A stretch of 64,000 nt of DNA from Bacillota bacterium (GTDB taxonomy: Bacteria; Bacillota; Clostridia; Lachnospirales; Lachnospiraceae), in the NCBI GenBank assembly GCA_023398375.1, contig JAEWSH010000072.1, forward strand, positions 229,015 through 293,014, in the 5' to 3' direction. The notes beneath the pieces are model-generated. The model was given only the letters and a program-made list of their open reading frames with translations. It searched no databases and had not been told where the DNA came from. Made by a program: the position numbers and the translations under genes. Below are positions 34,625 through 44,183 of this stretch, one piece after another; position 1 is the stretch's first letter; every line of letters begins with the position of its first letter.

Positions 34625-34812
34625 ATAAACTCCTTTCAAGAAACTCTTACATTTCTACCGTTTTCAAAACAGTGACATTATAACAAGTACTTCAATCTAT
34701 TAATATCTTTTTGCATTAAAAACGAATAATATAACATTTTACAGCGATACACTTAATTTATTAAAGTTTTATGTCACAAAAAACTTATTTACCTTTTTTT
34801 GTATTTTTTACG

Positions 34813-34843
34813 TAAAAAAGACCACCTGTTTGGTGGCCCTTTA
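34813..34843 (-). terminator. Terminator after the LysM-GH18 gene
   Basis: GGCCACCA pairs with TGGTGGTC through the stem at 34818-34843, with six T residues on the minus strand. It lies 13 bp after the stop of the gene at 34856-36145. Confidence 0.75.
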
Positions 34844-34855
34844 ACATATGATTTA

Positions 34856-36145
34856 TCATGCTCCGTATTTTTCAACTGTAAAAAATGCTCCTACAACATT
34901 CCATAGACCCGGAAAAAAATTCATTATCTGCCATACGCCTGCGCCTTCAAGACCGAGTTCAGGAATCAGTCTCATTTTAGTATTCATACTTCGTACATCG
35001 TCAAACCATACAACATGGATGACTCCTGCTGAATCAGTATAATAATAGTACGGCGATTGAGCCAGTTCATCATATAAAATAGTAACGTTATACTGTGCTG
35101 CCCTTGCTATAGCTTCTTGATTGCTAAGGGATTCTGCCATTGTCACACCTCTTACAAAAGGCAACGGCCAGTCATAAGCATAATTAGGTATCCCTAATAA
35201 TATTTTATTTGTATCAATGACTGAAACACCATATTGTAAAACAAGCCTCATATTATTTAAGGGTGAAGTGGCCATAGGAGGTCCGTATGTGTATCCCCAT
35301 TCGTAAGTCATCAATAATACATGGTCGGCGATAGCCCCTATTCTTGGATAATCATGTGCCTGATAAAGTAACCCGACCATCTCGCCCGATGTCTTTGGCG
35401 CAAGCGCTACAAATGTTGACAGACCCTCCTGTGATAATCGATTATGCACTTTATCGATAAAGCTAATAAAACTTTCTTTATCTTCAGGAAGTATAAACTC
35501 AAAGTCGATATCCAGTCCCTGATATCCCTTTAACTGCATATTGGCAACAATATTCTCAATTAATAGATTGATACTTTCTTCATTTGCAAACAATTGGCTC
35601 GCAATATCACTGCTAAATGCGCCCTCTGCTGTCATCGGTGCAAGCATCATAATAGGTACGACACCAAATTCATATGCAATCGCAATAAGTTCTTCATCTT
35701 CAATGGGATTTAATTTACCTTCCGGAGTAAAACCATAGGTAAAAATTGACAGATATGTTAAGTAGGGTAATGTTTTTCTTAATACGGCACGGTCAATAAA
35801 TGGATATGCATATCCATTTACGATGATAGAATCTAAGGATTCTTCCCCTTGAAAGCTTATAATGACCGGCTCGCCCGGAACTAAGATTTCCATTTCTGCA
35901 ATTCTAGGATTATTCTGCAATATTTCGGTAATTGTTACTCCATATGTTTCAGCAATCGTTGTCAGAGTATCACCCTGCACAATCGTATGAACAGTTTCCG
36001 GAATCCGTATTGCAAGACTTTGCCCGACCACAAGATTTTCCGGATTAGGCAGTTCATTGACAGATATGATCAAAGTGGGTGCAATCCCATATTGCTGCGC
36101 GATAGATTCTATTGTTTCACCTGATCTTACTACATGGATTTCCAA
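34856..36145 (-). CDS. sleL: LysM-GH18 spore cortex-lytic-type glucosaminidase (SleL/YaaH-like)
   Basis: 429 residues. Two LysM domains (1-46, VVRSGETIESIAQQYGIAPT; 51-96, HTIVQGDTLTTIAETYGVTI) precede a GH18 barrel (about 110-420) with the catalytic pattern GLDIDFEF, where the Glu is the acid. This architecture matches SleL/YaaH, N-acetylglucosaminidases of the spore cortex during germination. The start is a TTG at 36145 behind AAGGAG; the product begins MEIHVVRSGET. No signal peptide, as usual for spore-coat-delivered SleL. Confidence 0.88.
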   Translation of the reverse strand: MEIHVVRSGETIESIAQQYGIAPTLIISVNELPNPENLVVGQSLAIRIPETVHTIVQGDTLTTIAETYGVTITEILQNNPRIAEMEILVPGEPVIISFQGEESLDSIIVNGYAYPFIDRAVLRKTLPYLTYLSIFTYGFTPEGKLNPIEDEELIAIAYEFGVVPIMMLAPMTAEGAFSSDIASQLFANEESINLLIENIVANMQLKGYQGLDIDFEFILPEDKESFISFIDKVHNRLSQEGLSTFVALAPKTSGEMVGLLYQAHDYPRIGAIADHVLLMTYEWGYTYGPPMATSPLNNMRLVLQYGVSVIDTNKILLGIPNYAYDWPLPFVRGVTMAESLSNQEAIARAAQYNVTILYDELAQSPYYYYTDSAGVIHVVWFDDVRSMNTKMRLIPELGLEGAGVWQIMNFFPGLWNVVGAFFTVEKYGA

Positions 36146-36200
36146 ATAAATGGCTCCTTACATATTATTGATATAACATAATATATGCATAGGAAAGACT

Positions 36201-36653
36201 TTATTTACATAGTTCCTCGGAATCCAATAGCACTGTAAATGGTCCATCATTTAACAGGGATATCTTCATATCTGCACCAAATTCTCCCTGCTCAACAGGA
36301 TATCCCTTATCACGGCACTGTTTTATCATGTATTCATATAGTCTATATGCATGTTCCGAAGATCCCGCCTGTAAAAAGGAAGGCCTGTTTCCCTTTCTGC
36401 AATCGGCATACAAAGTAAATTGTGACACGATCAGAAGTTCTCCGTTAACATCCGATAGTGATAAATTTGTCTTTCCTTCAGAATCCTGGAATATACGTAA
36501 TCCTAATAATTTTTTAATTAATTTATCGGCAATGTCCTGGGTGTCACTTTCACATATTCCCACAAAAACTAAAAAACCACTTTGAATACTGCCAACTATG
36601 GTATCGTTTACAGAAACTTTCGCATTTGTAACTCTTTGAATTAAAAACTTCAT
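36201..36653 (-). CDS. dtd: D-aminoacyl-tRNA deacylase
   Basis: 150 residues, full length. It removes D-amino acids from mischarged tRNA. Family motifs: MKFLIQRVTNAKVSVND, LLIVSQFTLYADCRKGNRPS (catalytic Thr region SQFT) and the cross-subunit Gly-cis-Pro motif near FGADMKISLLNDGPFTVLLD. It starts 2 bp after the stop of the AI-2E gene, so the two are co-transcribed. Confidence 0.95.
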   Translation of the reverse strand: MKFLIQRVTNAKVSVNDTIVGSIQSGFLVFVGICESDTQDIADKLIKKLLGLRIFQDSEGKTNLSLSDVNGELLIVSQFTLYADCRKGNRPSFLQAGSSEHAYRLYEYMIKQCRDKGYPVEQGEFGADMKISLLNDGPFTVLLDSEELCK

Positions 36654-36655
36654 AT

Positions 36656-38014
36656 TTACCTTTCTTCTTTGTCCTTTTTATCTGATATGGTTTTGTTCGA
36701 ACCAGCACTGTAGACCTTGTATAACTCTCTGCATTTCTTAGTAAAGCCGCTTTCTTGCTTCTTTTTATTGACATCCGTTGTTTTTTCTACGAACTCTTTT
36801 CCTTCTATTTCATAGACAGTTGTATAAAGAGTCGTATTCGTACTTAATCCTTTTTTTTCTAACATCCGGTTGCATAATGATTTGAACCCTGCTAACAGGA
36901 CTGCAAATGTAGGGACTCCGACCAGCATACCTAATACTCCAAATAAGCCGCCGAATAGCGTAATAGAAAAGATAACCCAGAAACCTGACAAACCGGTTGA
37001 ATTTCCCAGGATCTTCGGTCCAAGGAAGTTCCCATCAAATTGCTGTAATATCAGTATGAAGATGACAAAATATAGGCACTGCAGAGGATCGACCATAAGA
37101 ATTAAGATTGAGCTAGGTATGGCACCCAAATACGGACCAAAGAACGGAATGATGTTCGTAACACCAATGATGACACTGACCAATACCGGATATGGTGTTC
37201 CAATTAGACTGGTACCTATAAAACATATAATTCCTATAATAATCGAATCTATAATTTTTCCGCCTAAGAATCCGCTAAAAGTCTTATGAATAAATCTCAT
37301 ATTCTGAATAAAATCATTTGCTGTCTTGGTCTCAAAAATTGCATAGACAACTTTTTTACATTGCCCGCTGAATAGTTCTTTACTGCTTAAAAGATAAATG
37401 GATATCACAAATCCAATGATCAGATTCCAAAGTGACATCACAAATCCTAACACGCTCAGGGATAATGTTTTTAACAATTGATTCATTTGCGGAAGCAGAC
37501 TTTGATTTAACCATTTTTCAATATCATAAGAATATTGTTCGATCAGTTGATTTGCAAAGTTCTCAATATCCGGATTCGCCGATAGCATCTTTGTGATCCA
37601 TACACTCAGATTGTCAATATAAATAGGAAATTGTAAAATAATGCTTTGTATGCTCTTGATCAATGATGGAATGATCATGGCAAAAAAGCCGTAAAGCAGA
37701 CCGCAGACAGTTATTAATGTAAGTATAATGGATATAAAACGCAATCTCTTTTTTATTACCGGAGAATTCTGAATTTTACAAAATGACATTATAGGAATCA
37801 ATATTTTATTTTCTATTAGATTCATAATAGGAGTTAATAAGTAGGCGACTGCCAGGCCATCAATTACAGGCATTGAAATTGCTAATATTTTTCCGAATCC
37901 TTGTTTCCACGAGGATCCCTGGAATAATAAATAATAAAAACAAATCGAGACAACGATAACCAAAAATGCTGTGATTCCCCAGTACAAATACTTCTTGTCC
38001 CATCTATATTTCAT
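36656..38014 (-). CDS. AI-2E family transporter
   Basis: 452 residues with about eight membrane helices and the family core segments (GVTNIIPFFGPYLGAIPSSI, ILQQFDGNFLGPKILGNSTG). The superfamily includes TqsA (autoinducer-2 export) and sodium/proton antiporters, so the substrate is open. The about 90-residue charged C-terminal tail (NKKKQESGFTKKCRELYKVY) is longer than usual. AAAAAGGAGAG precedes the ATG. Confidence 0.85.
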   Translation of the reverse strand: MKYRWDKKYLYWGITAFLVIVVSICFYYLLFQGSSWKQGFGKILAISMPVIDGLAVAYLLTPIMNLIENKILIPIMSFCKIQNSPVIKKRLRFISIILTLITVCGLLYGFFAMIIPSLIKSIQSIILQFPIYIDNLSVWITKMLSANPDIENFANQLIEQYSYDIEKWLNQSLLPQMNQLLKTLSLSVLGFVMSLWNLIIGFVISIYLLSSKELFSGQCKKVVYAIFETKTANDFIQNMRFIHKTFSGFLGGKIIDSIIIGIICFIGTSLIGTPYPVLVSVIIGVTNIIPFFGPYLGAIPSSILILMVDPLQCLYFVIFILILQQFDGNFLGPKILGNSTGLSGFWVIFSITLFGGLFGVLGMLVGVPTFAVLLAGFKSLCNRMLEKKGLSTNTTLYTTVYEIEGKEFVEKTTDVNKKKQESGFTKKCRELYKVYSAGSNKTISDKKDKEER

Positions 38015-38172
38015 AATAGTTACTCTCCTTTTTACTATATGTGGTTATTATAGCATATCAAAATTGCATTGCGTGAATTAAATTAGAAATTTAATGAAAT
38101 TATTTAAAATTAATTGTATACTTAACTAATAATATTAAGTTACTCAGATGCAAATTACGAATGGAGCAGGAA

Positions 38173-38946
38173 ATGAAATTACAACAACTTTTAAGTTATA
38201 CGAGAAAAGCGATCGATGATTACGGGATGATTGAGGAAGGAGATAGAATCGCAATTGGTATCTCAGGCGGTAAAGACAGCCTTGCCTTGCTTTGTGCCTT
38301 AAATGCACTAAAAAGATTCTATCCTAAAAACTTTGAAATTTTTGCGGTAACTGTAGATCTTGGATTTCACAATCTTGATTTGAATAGAATTAAAATTTTA
38401 TGTGATGATCTGGGGGTAGCTTACCATATTATTGAAACCGAAATTGCGAAAATTGTGTTTGATGACCGAAAGGAAGCAAATCCCTGTTCTTTATGTGCAA
38501 AAATGCGAAAAGGTGCCCTGAATGAAAAAATAAAGGAACTGGGATGCAATAAAGTCGCATATGCACATCATAAAGACGATGTGGTCGAGACCATGCTGCT
38601 GTCCCTCATTTTTGAAGGCCGTTTTCACAGTTTCTCACCAAAAACATATTTGGACCGAATGGACCTGACTGTTATCAGACCACTTATCTATGTGAATGAA
38701 ATGGATGTGATCGGTTTTGTAAATAAGAACAATCTGCCTGTAGCAAAAAGCCCGTGTCCTGTTGACGGACATACAAAAAGAGAATACGCAAAAGATCTGT
38801 TAAAGCAGTTGACCCTGGAAAATCCCGGCGTCAAAGAAAGAATGTTTACCGCCATCGTCCGCTCTAATATGGATGGATGGCCACCATATTTAGGAACGAA
38901 ATTAACTATTAAGAATGGAGATATGTCTCATGGAACGCTCTTATAA
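38173..38946 (+). CDS. TtcA-like ATP pyrophosphatase (tRNA 2-thiolation type)
   Basis: 257 residues. PP-loop (IAIGISGGKDSLALL), a Cys motif CSLCAKMRKGAL and a further Cys in KSPCPVDG, matching the 4Fe-4S-dependent TtcA/TtuA family that thiolates tRNA. ATG 38173 is preferred because GGAGCAGG lies 6 nt upstream; an ATG four codons earlier contains that site. The 3' end overlaps the recombinase gene by 17 bp. Confidence 0.85.
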   Translation: MKLQQLLSYTRKAIDDYGMIEEGDRIAIGISGGKDSLALLCALNALKRFYPKNFEIFAVTVDLGFHNLDLNRIKILCDDLGVAYHIIETEIAKIVFDDRKEANPCSLCAKMRKGALNEKIKELGCNKVAYAHHKDDVVETMLLSLIFEGRFHSFSPKTYLDRMDLTVIRPLIYVNEMDVIGFVNKNNLPVAKSPCPVDGHTKREYAKDLLKQLTLENPGVKERMFTAIVRSNMDGWPPYLGTKLTIKNGDMSHGTLL

Positions 38947-39976
38947 TGATGAAATAAATAATAAAAACGTACTGAAATTACGTGAACTGCTTACTGCTCT
39001 TCCGCCATTTTGTAAAGATTTTTTCAGAGGCATCCACGATACGACTTCATCCAGAACACGTATTGCATATGCCTATGATTTACATGTTTTTTTTGAATTT
39101 TTACATGAAGCAAATCGTGTCTGCCGGAAAATGAACATTGTAGATTTTCCGCTTTCCATTCTGGATGAATTAAAGAGAGAGGATATCCTTGAATATGCGG
39201 AATATCTAAGCCTTTATATAAAAGACGGAAAACAGATCACAAATGATGAACGTGGCAAGACCAGAAAACTTGCATCATTAAGAACCTTTTATAATTTTTT
39301 CTATTGCAATGAAATGATTCATAACAATCCGGCAGTACTGGTATCTCTGCCAAAGCTGCACCAAAAAGAGATCGTGCGTTTAGAACCGAACGAAGTTGCC
39401 ATCTTACTGGATCAAGTTGAGGATGGTGTTAAATTAACAAAAAACCAGACAAAGTACCACCATAAGACCAGACTTCGTGATATGGCACTCCTGACCCTTC
39501 TTCTCGGCACTGGAATCCGTGTTTCGGAATGCGTCGGTCTGGATTTGAAAGATATTGATTTTAACACGAACGGAATCAAAATACACAGAAAGGGCGGTTA
39601 TGAAACTGTTGTTTATTTTGGAGATGAAGTACAGACCGCCCTTCTTGATTATTTGGAAGAGCGAAAACATATCATTCCGTTGTCCGGACATGAGAATGCA
39701 TTATTCCTCTCCATTCAAAATCGTCGTATTACGGTTCGTGCTGTTGAAAATCTGGTAAAAAAATATGCCGGACTAGTTACAAACCTTAAAAAAATAACAC
39801 CGCATAAATTAAGGAGTACATACGGCACGACACTGTATCAGGAAACGGGTGATATCTATCTGGTTGCCGATGTACTGGGCCATAAAGATGTCAATACCAC
39901 AAAAAAACATTACGCCGCAATTGAAGATGCTAACCGAAGAAAAGCTGCTAAGGTTGTTAGATTAAGGGAAAAGTAA
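38930..39976 (+). CDS. XerC/D-like tyrosine recombinase
   Basis: 348 residues. N-terminal SAM-like core-binding domain (about 10-115) and catalytic domain with the active-site set: Arg in GTGIRVSECVGLD, Lys in the beta-hairpin HRKGGYETVVYF, HKLRSTYGTTLY (His, Arg), LGHKDVNTTKKHY (His, Tyr). Start at ATG 38930 behind GGAG, inside the end of the ttcA-like gene. Its size and the lack of phage neighbours suggest a chromosomal Xer-type resolvase. The last 20 bp overlap an inverted istA remnant. Confidence 0.85.
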   Translation: MERSYNDEINNKNVLKLRELLTALPPFCKDFFRGIHDTTSSRTRIAYAYDLHVFFEFLHEANRVCRKMNIVDFPLSILDELKREDILEYAEYLSLYIKDGKQITNDERGKTRKLASLRTFYNFFYCNEMIHNNPAVLVSLPKLHQKEIVRLEPNEVAILLDQVEDGVKLTKNQTKYHHKTRLRDMALLTLLLGTGIRVSECVGLDLKDIDFNTNGIKIHRKGGYETVVYFGDEVQTALLDYLEERKHIIPLSGHENALFLSIQNRRITVRAVENLVKKYAGLVTNLKKITPHKLRSTYGTTLYQETGDIYLVADVLGHKDVNTTKKHYAAIEDANRRKAAKVVRLREK

Positions 39977-40322
39977 TGACTGTTTTCTTTTGTGAGACGT
40001 AATACTGGACAGTACGCATTTTTATTTCCATCTTATCAGGATACTCTTCCTGTAATCTTGCATAGACACGCTTTGCAGTATGACGCTGCTTACGTGGAAT
40101 ACTCAAATCTTCTATGAGCCATTGGTCAATGATCGGCTTCAGGGGATCTAGCAGAGAGGGTAAATCCTTCGGTGGATGAAGAAGTTCATTAAAATCCTCC
40201 ATATCCAGGTATTTACGGACAGTTTCATAATGATAACCTGTCCGGCGCATGATTTCCCGAACAGAAACATCTTCATTTTCATACATGCGTCTGATATACT
40301 TGATATCGTCCATTGATAACAT
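39957..40322 (-). pseudogene. istA: IS21-family istA, N-terminal fragment
   Basis: 121 residues beginning MLSMDDIKYIRRMYENEDVS with the IstA helix-turn-helix (SVREIMRRTGYHYETVRKYL) and ending after MKMRTVQYYVSQKK, at the point where the catalytic DDE domain should begin. The rest of the roughly 500-residue transposase is missing; the frame runs into the end of the tyrosine recombinase gene. It is therefore a truncated insertion-sequence remnant. Confidence 0.8.
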
Positions 40323-40379
40323 CCTTTCTGTACCTTCCTTAAGTTCTCGTCAAACTCAAGGATAACGGTTCTTTAGGGG

Positions 40380-40438
40380 TGTTACAATGGATATTTTGTT
40401 TTACAAGGTGTTACACTTTTCGATTGCACTTTGTTACA
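40380..40438. repeat. IS21-type terminal repeats
   Basis: Three copies of TGTTACA at 40380-40386, 40409-40415 and 40432-40438, upstream of istA and downstream of the istB fragment. IS21-family ends carry several short transposase-binding repeats, which fits this position. Confidence 0.55.
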
Positions 40439-40444
40439 GTATAA

Positions 40445-40540
40445 TTATGCATTAAACAGCCTGATATTTTCTTTACGGTAAGAATCGCCATTCATATTTA
40501 GCACATGTGAGCGAAAGGTTATCCGATCCACCAGTGCTGA
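40445..40540 (-). pseudogene. istB: IS21-family istB helper ATPase, C-terminal fragment
   Basis: Minus-strand reading TSALVDRITFRSHVLNMN then GDSYRKENIRLFNA and stop (40445-40447) matches the C-terminal end of IstB proteins (A-L-[VI]-D-R-...-H-x-[LI]-N-M-N-G-x-S-Y-R). The frame is open further 5' but loses similarity (SCTRCYYWW). Because istB normally follows istA, an istB end placed before istA implies a second, adjacent IS21 copy. Confidence 0.7.
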
Positions 40541-40743
40541 AGTCCACCAATAATAGCATCTTGTGCATGATGGAAAGTATCTGGATTTATGTTTGGAGCA
40601 AGCCTATCAATTCGGTATCTCATGTTATAGAACCTGAAATGGGAGAAATCTGCCCAAAACCATACAAGCGTAAAATACTATATCAGAGGGTTTAAACTTA
40701 AGGACCACATTGAACACCACTTCAATATGATCCTATAAAAACT
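40541..40743. other. No gene recognised
   Basis: Short plus-strand frames are open here, but none has a ribosome binding site or resembles a known family. Probably insertion-sequence debris at the edge of the low-GC island. Confidence 0.4.
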
Positions 40744-41871
40744 TTATTTAATCTCCTCAGCACTTCCACTTATAACATCTACGTTGAATTCCTTAAAGAG
40801 ATCTGAACTACTGGCACTTTCTTTAAATATACTAACTTTATATTTATTTTCTTTATCTGGACCTGAGCAATCAAAGGAAATTTCACCTATATCTGATTTG
40901 TAAATCATAACTCCATTTTCAGCTTTAAAGTCTTCAACTGCATTATATTTTTTACCTACAATATCAATTGCCTTTTGAATTAAATCTGTTGTTCCATTAG
41001 ACTTTGTTAAAGTTACAACCAGCTCACCCTTTATATAGTTATTTTCTTTATCTAATGTTGTTTTATATATAGTAAGTTTATTACCAATAATCTCGTAAAG
41101 ATATCTCATAGTCTCTTTTCCATTTTTATCATTTACTATTATATAATTATATACTTCTTTCGAAGGTGATGAATTCGATAAAAGCTTTTCTATGAATGAA
41201 ACTGAGAACTTAAATGTTTCATTTGGCCATGCAGCAATACCTCCATCTTTAAAAACATATTCTTTCTCTTGATCATCCTTATAAGTTCCTACTAATTGAA
41301 GCATTTGTACATATTGTTTCATCTCATCAGTGGCCTTAACATACTTAACATTTGTATCACAATCAGAAGTAATATTTATACTTTTAAAATCATCGCTTAT
41401 ATTAAATGTAAAGCCAATATTATTCTGATCGTCTCCATTATGAGTTGTAATTAAATATGAATTATTATTTCCAAGATACTGTATACTACTTACTTTGTAT
41501 GAGAGAGCTGTATCTGGGAAAATGTCTACTAGTGTATAATCATTTCCCTCTTTCTCAATCATTATCGAACGCTGCACACCATTTTCTTTAATGGAATTTT
41601 CATCATTTAAATTATACCATTCACCTTGCAATTTATCTAATAATTCAGTCATTGTCAAAACAGTTGAACTCTTAGTTTGTGTAGTAGAATTGTTTTCGTT
41701 AGTACTTACCTGAGCAGTAGAATTGTTTTCGTTAGTACTTGCCTGTGCAGTAGTTTCAACTGGTAAGCTTGTGTTTTTTGTATTATTTTCCACACTTTGA
41801 CTTTTATTACACCCTCCTAAAATAGCTGTCAAACTTAAAAGTAAAGCTATTGTTATTACTCTTCTTTTCAT
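40744..41871 (-). CDS. Lipoprotein with Ser/Thr/Asn-rich repeat linker
   Basis: 375 residues. Lipobox LGGCNKS after a basic hydrophobic signal (MKRRVITIALLLSLTAILGG). A low-complexity linker follows (about 25-65) with two or three repeats of about 11 residues (STNENNSTAQV), then about 300 residues of beta-rich extracellular sequence without recognised motifs. Start at ATG 41871 behind GAAAGGAATT. It follows the histidine kinase gene on the same strand after a 178-bp gap with a palindrome, so it may be a target or sensory partner of that two-component system. Confidence 0.7.
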   Translation of the reverse strand: MKRRVITIALLLSLTAILGGCNKSQSVENNTKNTSLPVETTAQASTNENNSTAQVSTNENNSTTQTKSSTVLTMTELLDKLQGEWYNLNDENSIKENGVQRSIMIEKEGNDYTLVDIFPDTALSYKVSSIQYLGNNNSYLITTHNGDDQNNIGFTFNISDDFKSINITSDCDTNVKYVKATDEMKQYVQMLQLVGTYKDDQEKEYVFKDGGIAAWPNETFKFSVSFIEKLLSNSSPSKEVYNYIIVNDKNGKETMRYLYEIIGNKLTIYKTTLDKENNYIKGELVVTLTKSNGTTDLIQKAIDIVGKKYNAVEDFKAENGVMIYKSDIGEISFDCSGPDKENKYKVSIFKESASSSDLFKEFNVDVISGSAEEIK

Positions 41872-41976
41872 GATAATATTAATTCCTTTCATATTTATAA
41901 AAACAACTTGAAATCACTTTGTAATATTATTATACATAATTTTCTAAACTTATTAATTACATTTAGGATACTTTAT

Positions 41977-41993
41977 GGTTACAATTAGGTAAC
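41977..41993. promoter_or_regulatory. Palindrome before the repeat-linker lipoprotein
   Basis: GGTTACAATTAGGTAAC has GTTAC/GTAAC inverted half-sites and lies about 105 bp upstream of the lipoprotein start, in the gap after the kinase gene. A regulator site is possible but no binding protein can be named. Confidence 0.35.
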
Positions 41994-42049
41994 AAAATGC
42001 TTATTTTCTGTTATTCACAAAAAATATAATAAACCAGTATGCTAGCCTA

Positions 42050-43459
42050 TTATTTTCTTTCACCTATTTCATTTATCCTCAATTTAATTGTTACATTAGT
42101 TCCTTTATTTAACTCACTTTTTAGCTCTAAGCTGCCCCCATGTAATTTTATAATTTTATCACAAACAGCTAAACCTATGCCACTACCGGATTTTTTTGAA
42201 TTACCTTTAAAAAACTTATCCTTAATTTTCGGAAGATCTTCTTTCGCTATTCCATAGCCATTATCTATTATTTTAATAATCAGCTCATTTTCTAAAGTAG
42301 AAACATTTATTAGTATATTTGAATCTTTCGGTGAAAACTTCATAGCATTATCTAAAATATTAATAATTACTTGTTTAAATCTATTTCTGTCTACTGAAAT
42401 CTCTGGGATATTTTCTGTGAATTTTGACTGAAGAGAAATTCTTTCTTTTTTTGCCCTTCCATCATATAATCTTAATATTTCTTCTATTTCTTCTTTTATA
42501 TCAGTTTCTTCCATATTCAAAACAAGCTTATTGCCTTCTAATTTTGAAAAGTCTAAAAGTTCATCTACCATATTTTTTAGTCTATCCGTTTCTCTTAATA
42601 TTACTTTTAACCCTTTTTCAATTTCTTCTTTATCTTCAAAACTTCCGGTAAGAATTGTTTCTCCCCACCCTTTTATAGCTGTAAGCGGAGTCCTTAATTC
42701 ATGGGAAACAGAAGATATAAAATCATTTTTCGTCTCCTCTGCTTTCAAAATTTCTGAAGCCATATAATTTAAAGTATCTGAAAGTTCTCCAATTTCATCA
42801 TTATAATGTTTGTTTATCCTTTCATTAAATTGCCCTTTTGACATCTTACGTGCTATATCATTAACTTCTTTTACAGGTTCAATAATTGTTTTACTTAAAA
42901 TAGTGCTTGATATAAAAATACAAATTAAAATTACAATTAATAAAGTCACTGATAAAAATAAATACTTTAAAATAAGGTTATTCACATCTTCTAAAGATGT
43001 AACAACTCTAATAACTGCTATTGTATTGGAATCTAAATCCTTAATTGCACTTGAAGCAGACATAACTTTTTCATCCGTACCAATGTTATTACCTGTCCAA
43101 GTTGATACTTCACCTTTAAGTGCTTTCTGAAAATCATTCGTTTGTATTTTTTCAGCCGATACTATTCCACTGCTTAAAAGAACATTGCCTTTTTTATCTA
43201 TAATTTGAATTTCTATATTTTGCTGTTCAGTATTATTTTCAACAAGTGGTGCTAATGAGTCACTAAGATTAGCATAATTTTTGTTTAAATATTGATTATA
43301 AAATATAGCTGAAGATTGAGCTTTTTCATTAAGACTTTGTTCTACTGATTTATAATAATAATTTTTTATAGATATCATAAAAATTAATTCAACAGAAAAA
43401 AGTACTAAGCAAACACCGATTAAGTAATTTAAAAATAATCTCTTTTTAATTCCTTTCAT
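42050..43459 (-). CDS. Membrane sensor histidine kinase
   Basis: 469 residues. TM1 (about 10-30), an extracellular sensor region of about 130 residues, TM2 (about 163-185), HAMP (about 186-238), a HisKA domain with the phospho-His in SSVSHELRTPLTAIKGWGET and a HATPase_c domain (N-box NILDNAMKFSP; DNGYGIAKEDL; GSGIGLAVCDKI). It starts 2 bp after the response-regulator gene, forming one two-component unit. The base composition is visibly more AT-rich than genes outside 40.7-45 kb. Confidence 0.93.
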   Translation of the reverse strand: MKGIKKRLFLNYLIGVCLVLFSVELIFMISIKNYYYKSVEQSLNEKAQSSAIFYNQYLNKNYANLSDSLAPLVENNTEQQNIEIQIIDKKGNVLLSSGIVSAEKIQTNDFQKALKGEVSTWTGNNIGTDEKVMSASSAIKDLDSNTIAVIRVVTSLEDVNNLILKYLFLSVTLLIVILICIFISSTILSKTIIEPVKEVNDIARKMSKGQFNERINKHYNDEIGELSDTLNYMASEILKAEETKNDFISSVSHELRTPLTAIKGWGETILTGSFEDKEEIEKGLKVILRETDRLKNMVDELLDFSKLEGNKLVLNMEETDIKEEIEEILRLYDGRAKKERISLQSKFTENIPEISVDRNRFKQVIINILDNAMKFSPKDSNILINVSTLENELIIKIIDNGYGIAKEDLPKIKDKFFKGNSKKSGSGIGLAVCDKIIKLHGGSLELKSELNKGTNVTIKLRINEIGERK

Positions 43460-43461
43460 CT

Positions 43462-44157
43462 TTACTTATCCTTTCCCCACTTATAACCAAAGCCCCTTAC
43501 TGTATTGATATATTCCGGTGAAGAAGAATCATTTTCTACTTTTTGCCTTACTCTTCTCATATTTACATCTACAACTTTTATATTACCAAAATAGTCGCTG
43601 CCCCAAACACTATCTAGAATTTCATTTCTGCTTAAGACTTTCCCTTCATTTTTCAAAAAAAGTTCTATCAATAAAAATTCTGTTTGTGTAAGCTCAATTT
43701 CTTTATCTTCTTTGAAAAATCTTCTAGTCTCCAAATCTAGTTTAAATATTCCCGAAGTTAATATCTTTTTATTTTCTATATTGTTTTCATTATTTATTCT
43801 TCTTAAAATAGCATCTATCCTAGCAATTAACTCCATTGGACTAAACGGCTTAACAATATAATCATCTGCTCCATAGCTGAGCCCTGTTACTTTATCAATT
43901 TCTTGACTTTTAGCTGTAAGCATTATGATTCCGATTGAAAAATTATTTTCCCTAGTCTTTTTTAAAACTTTATAACCATCAATTCCCGGAAGCATAATAT
44001 CTAAAAGCATAATGTCTAAATTTTTTTCACTATGTATAATGGCTAGTGCCTCTTCTCCACTTTCAGCTTCAACTACTTCAAATCCTGCTCTTTTTAAATT
44101 AATTACTATGAAGTCTCTTATATCTTCTTCATCCTCTACAATTAATACACGTTTCAT
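43462..44157 (-). CDS. OmpR-family response regulator
   Basis: 231 residues. Receiver domain with acidic pocket (LIVEDEEDIRDF), phospho-acceptor Asp in DIMLLDIMLPGIDGYK and KPFSPMEL; C-terminal winged helix (LTQTEFLLIELFLKNEGKVL; VVDVNMRRVRQKVE). It pairs with the adjacent histidine kinase and is preceded by a lipoprotein gene 26 bp upstream. AAAAAAGGAG precedes the ATG. Confidence 0.93.
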   Translation of the reverse strand: MKRVLIVEDEEDIRDFIVINLKRAGFEVVEAESGEEALAIIHSEKNLDIMLLDIMLPGIDGYKVLKKTRENNFSIGIIMLTAKSQEIDKVTGLSYGADDYIVKPFSPMELIARIDAILRRINNENNIENKKILTSGIFKLDLETRRFFKEDKEIELTQTEFLLIELFLKNEGKVLSRNEILDSVWGSDYFGNIKVVDVNMRRVRQKVENDSSSPEYINTVRGFGYKWGKDK

Positions 44158-44183
44158 AATCTACTCCTTTTTTAAAATTTCCT

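Noticed and set aside
38930..39976. Prophage or integrative element integrase
   Set aside because: No phage or conjugation genes, no tRNA or attachment-site repeats nearby, and the gene is embedded in a ttcA-like operon; a chromosomal Xer-type recombinase fits better.
40541..40743. Plus-strand 62-codon frame near the IS21 remnants
   Set aside because: No ribosome binding site, overlaps the istB relic on the opposite strand, no recognisable motif.
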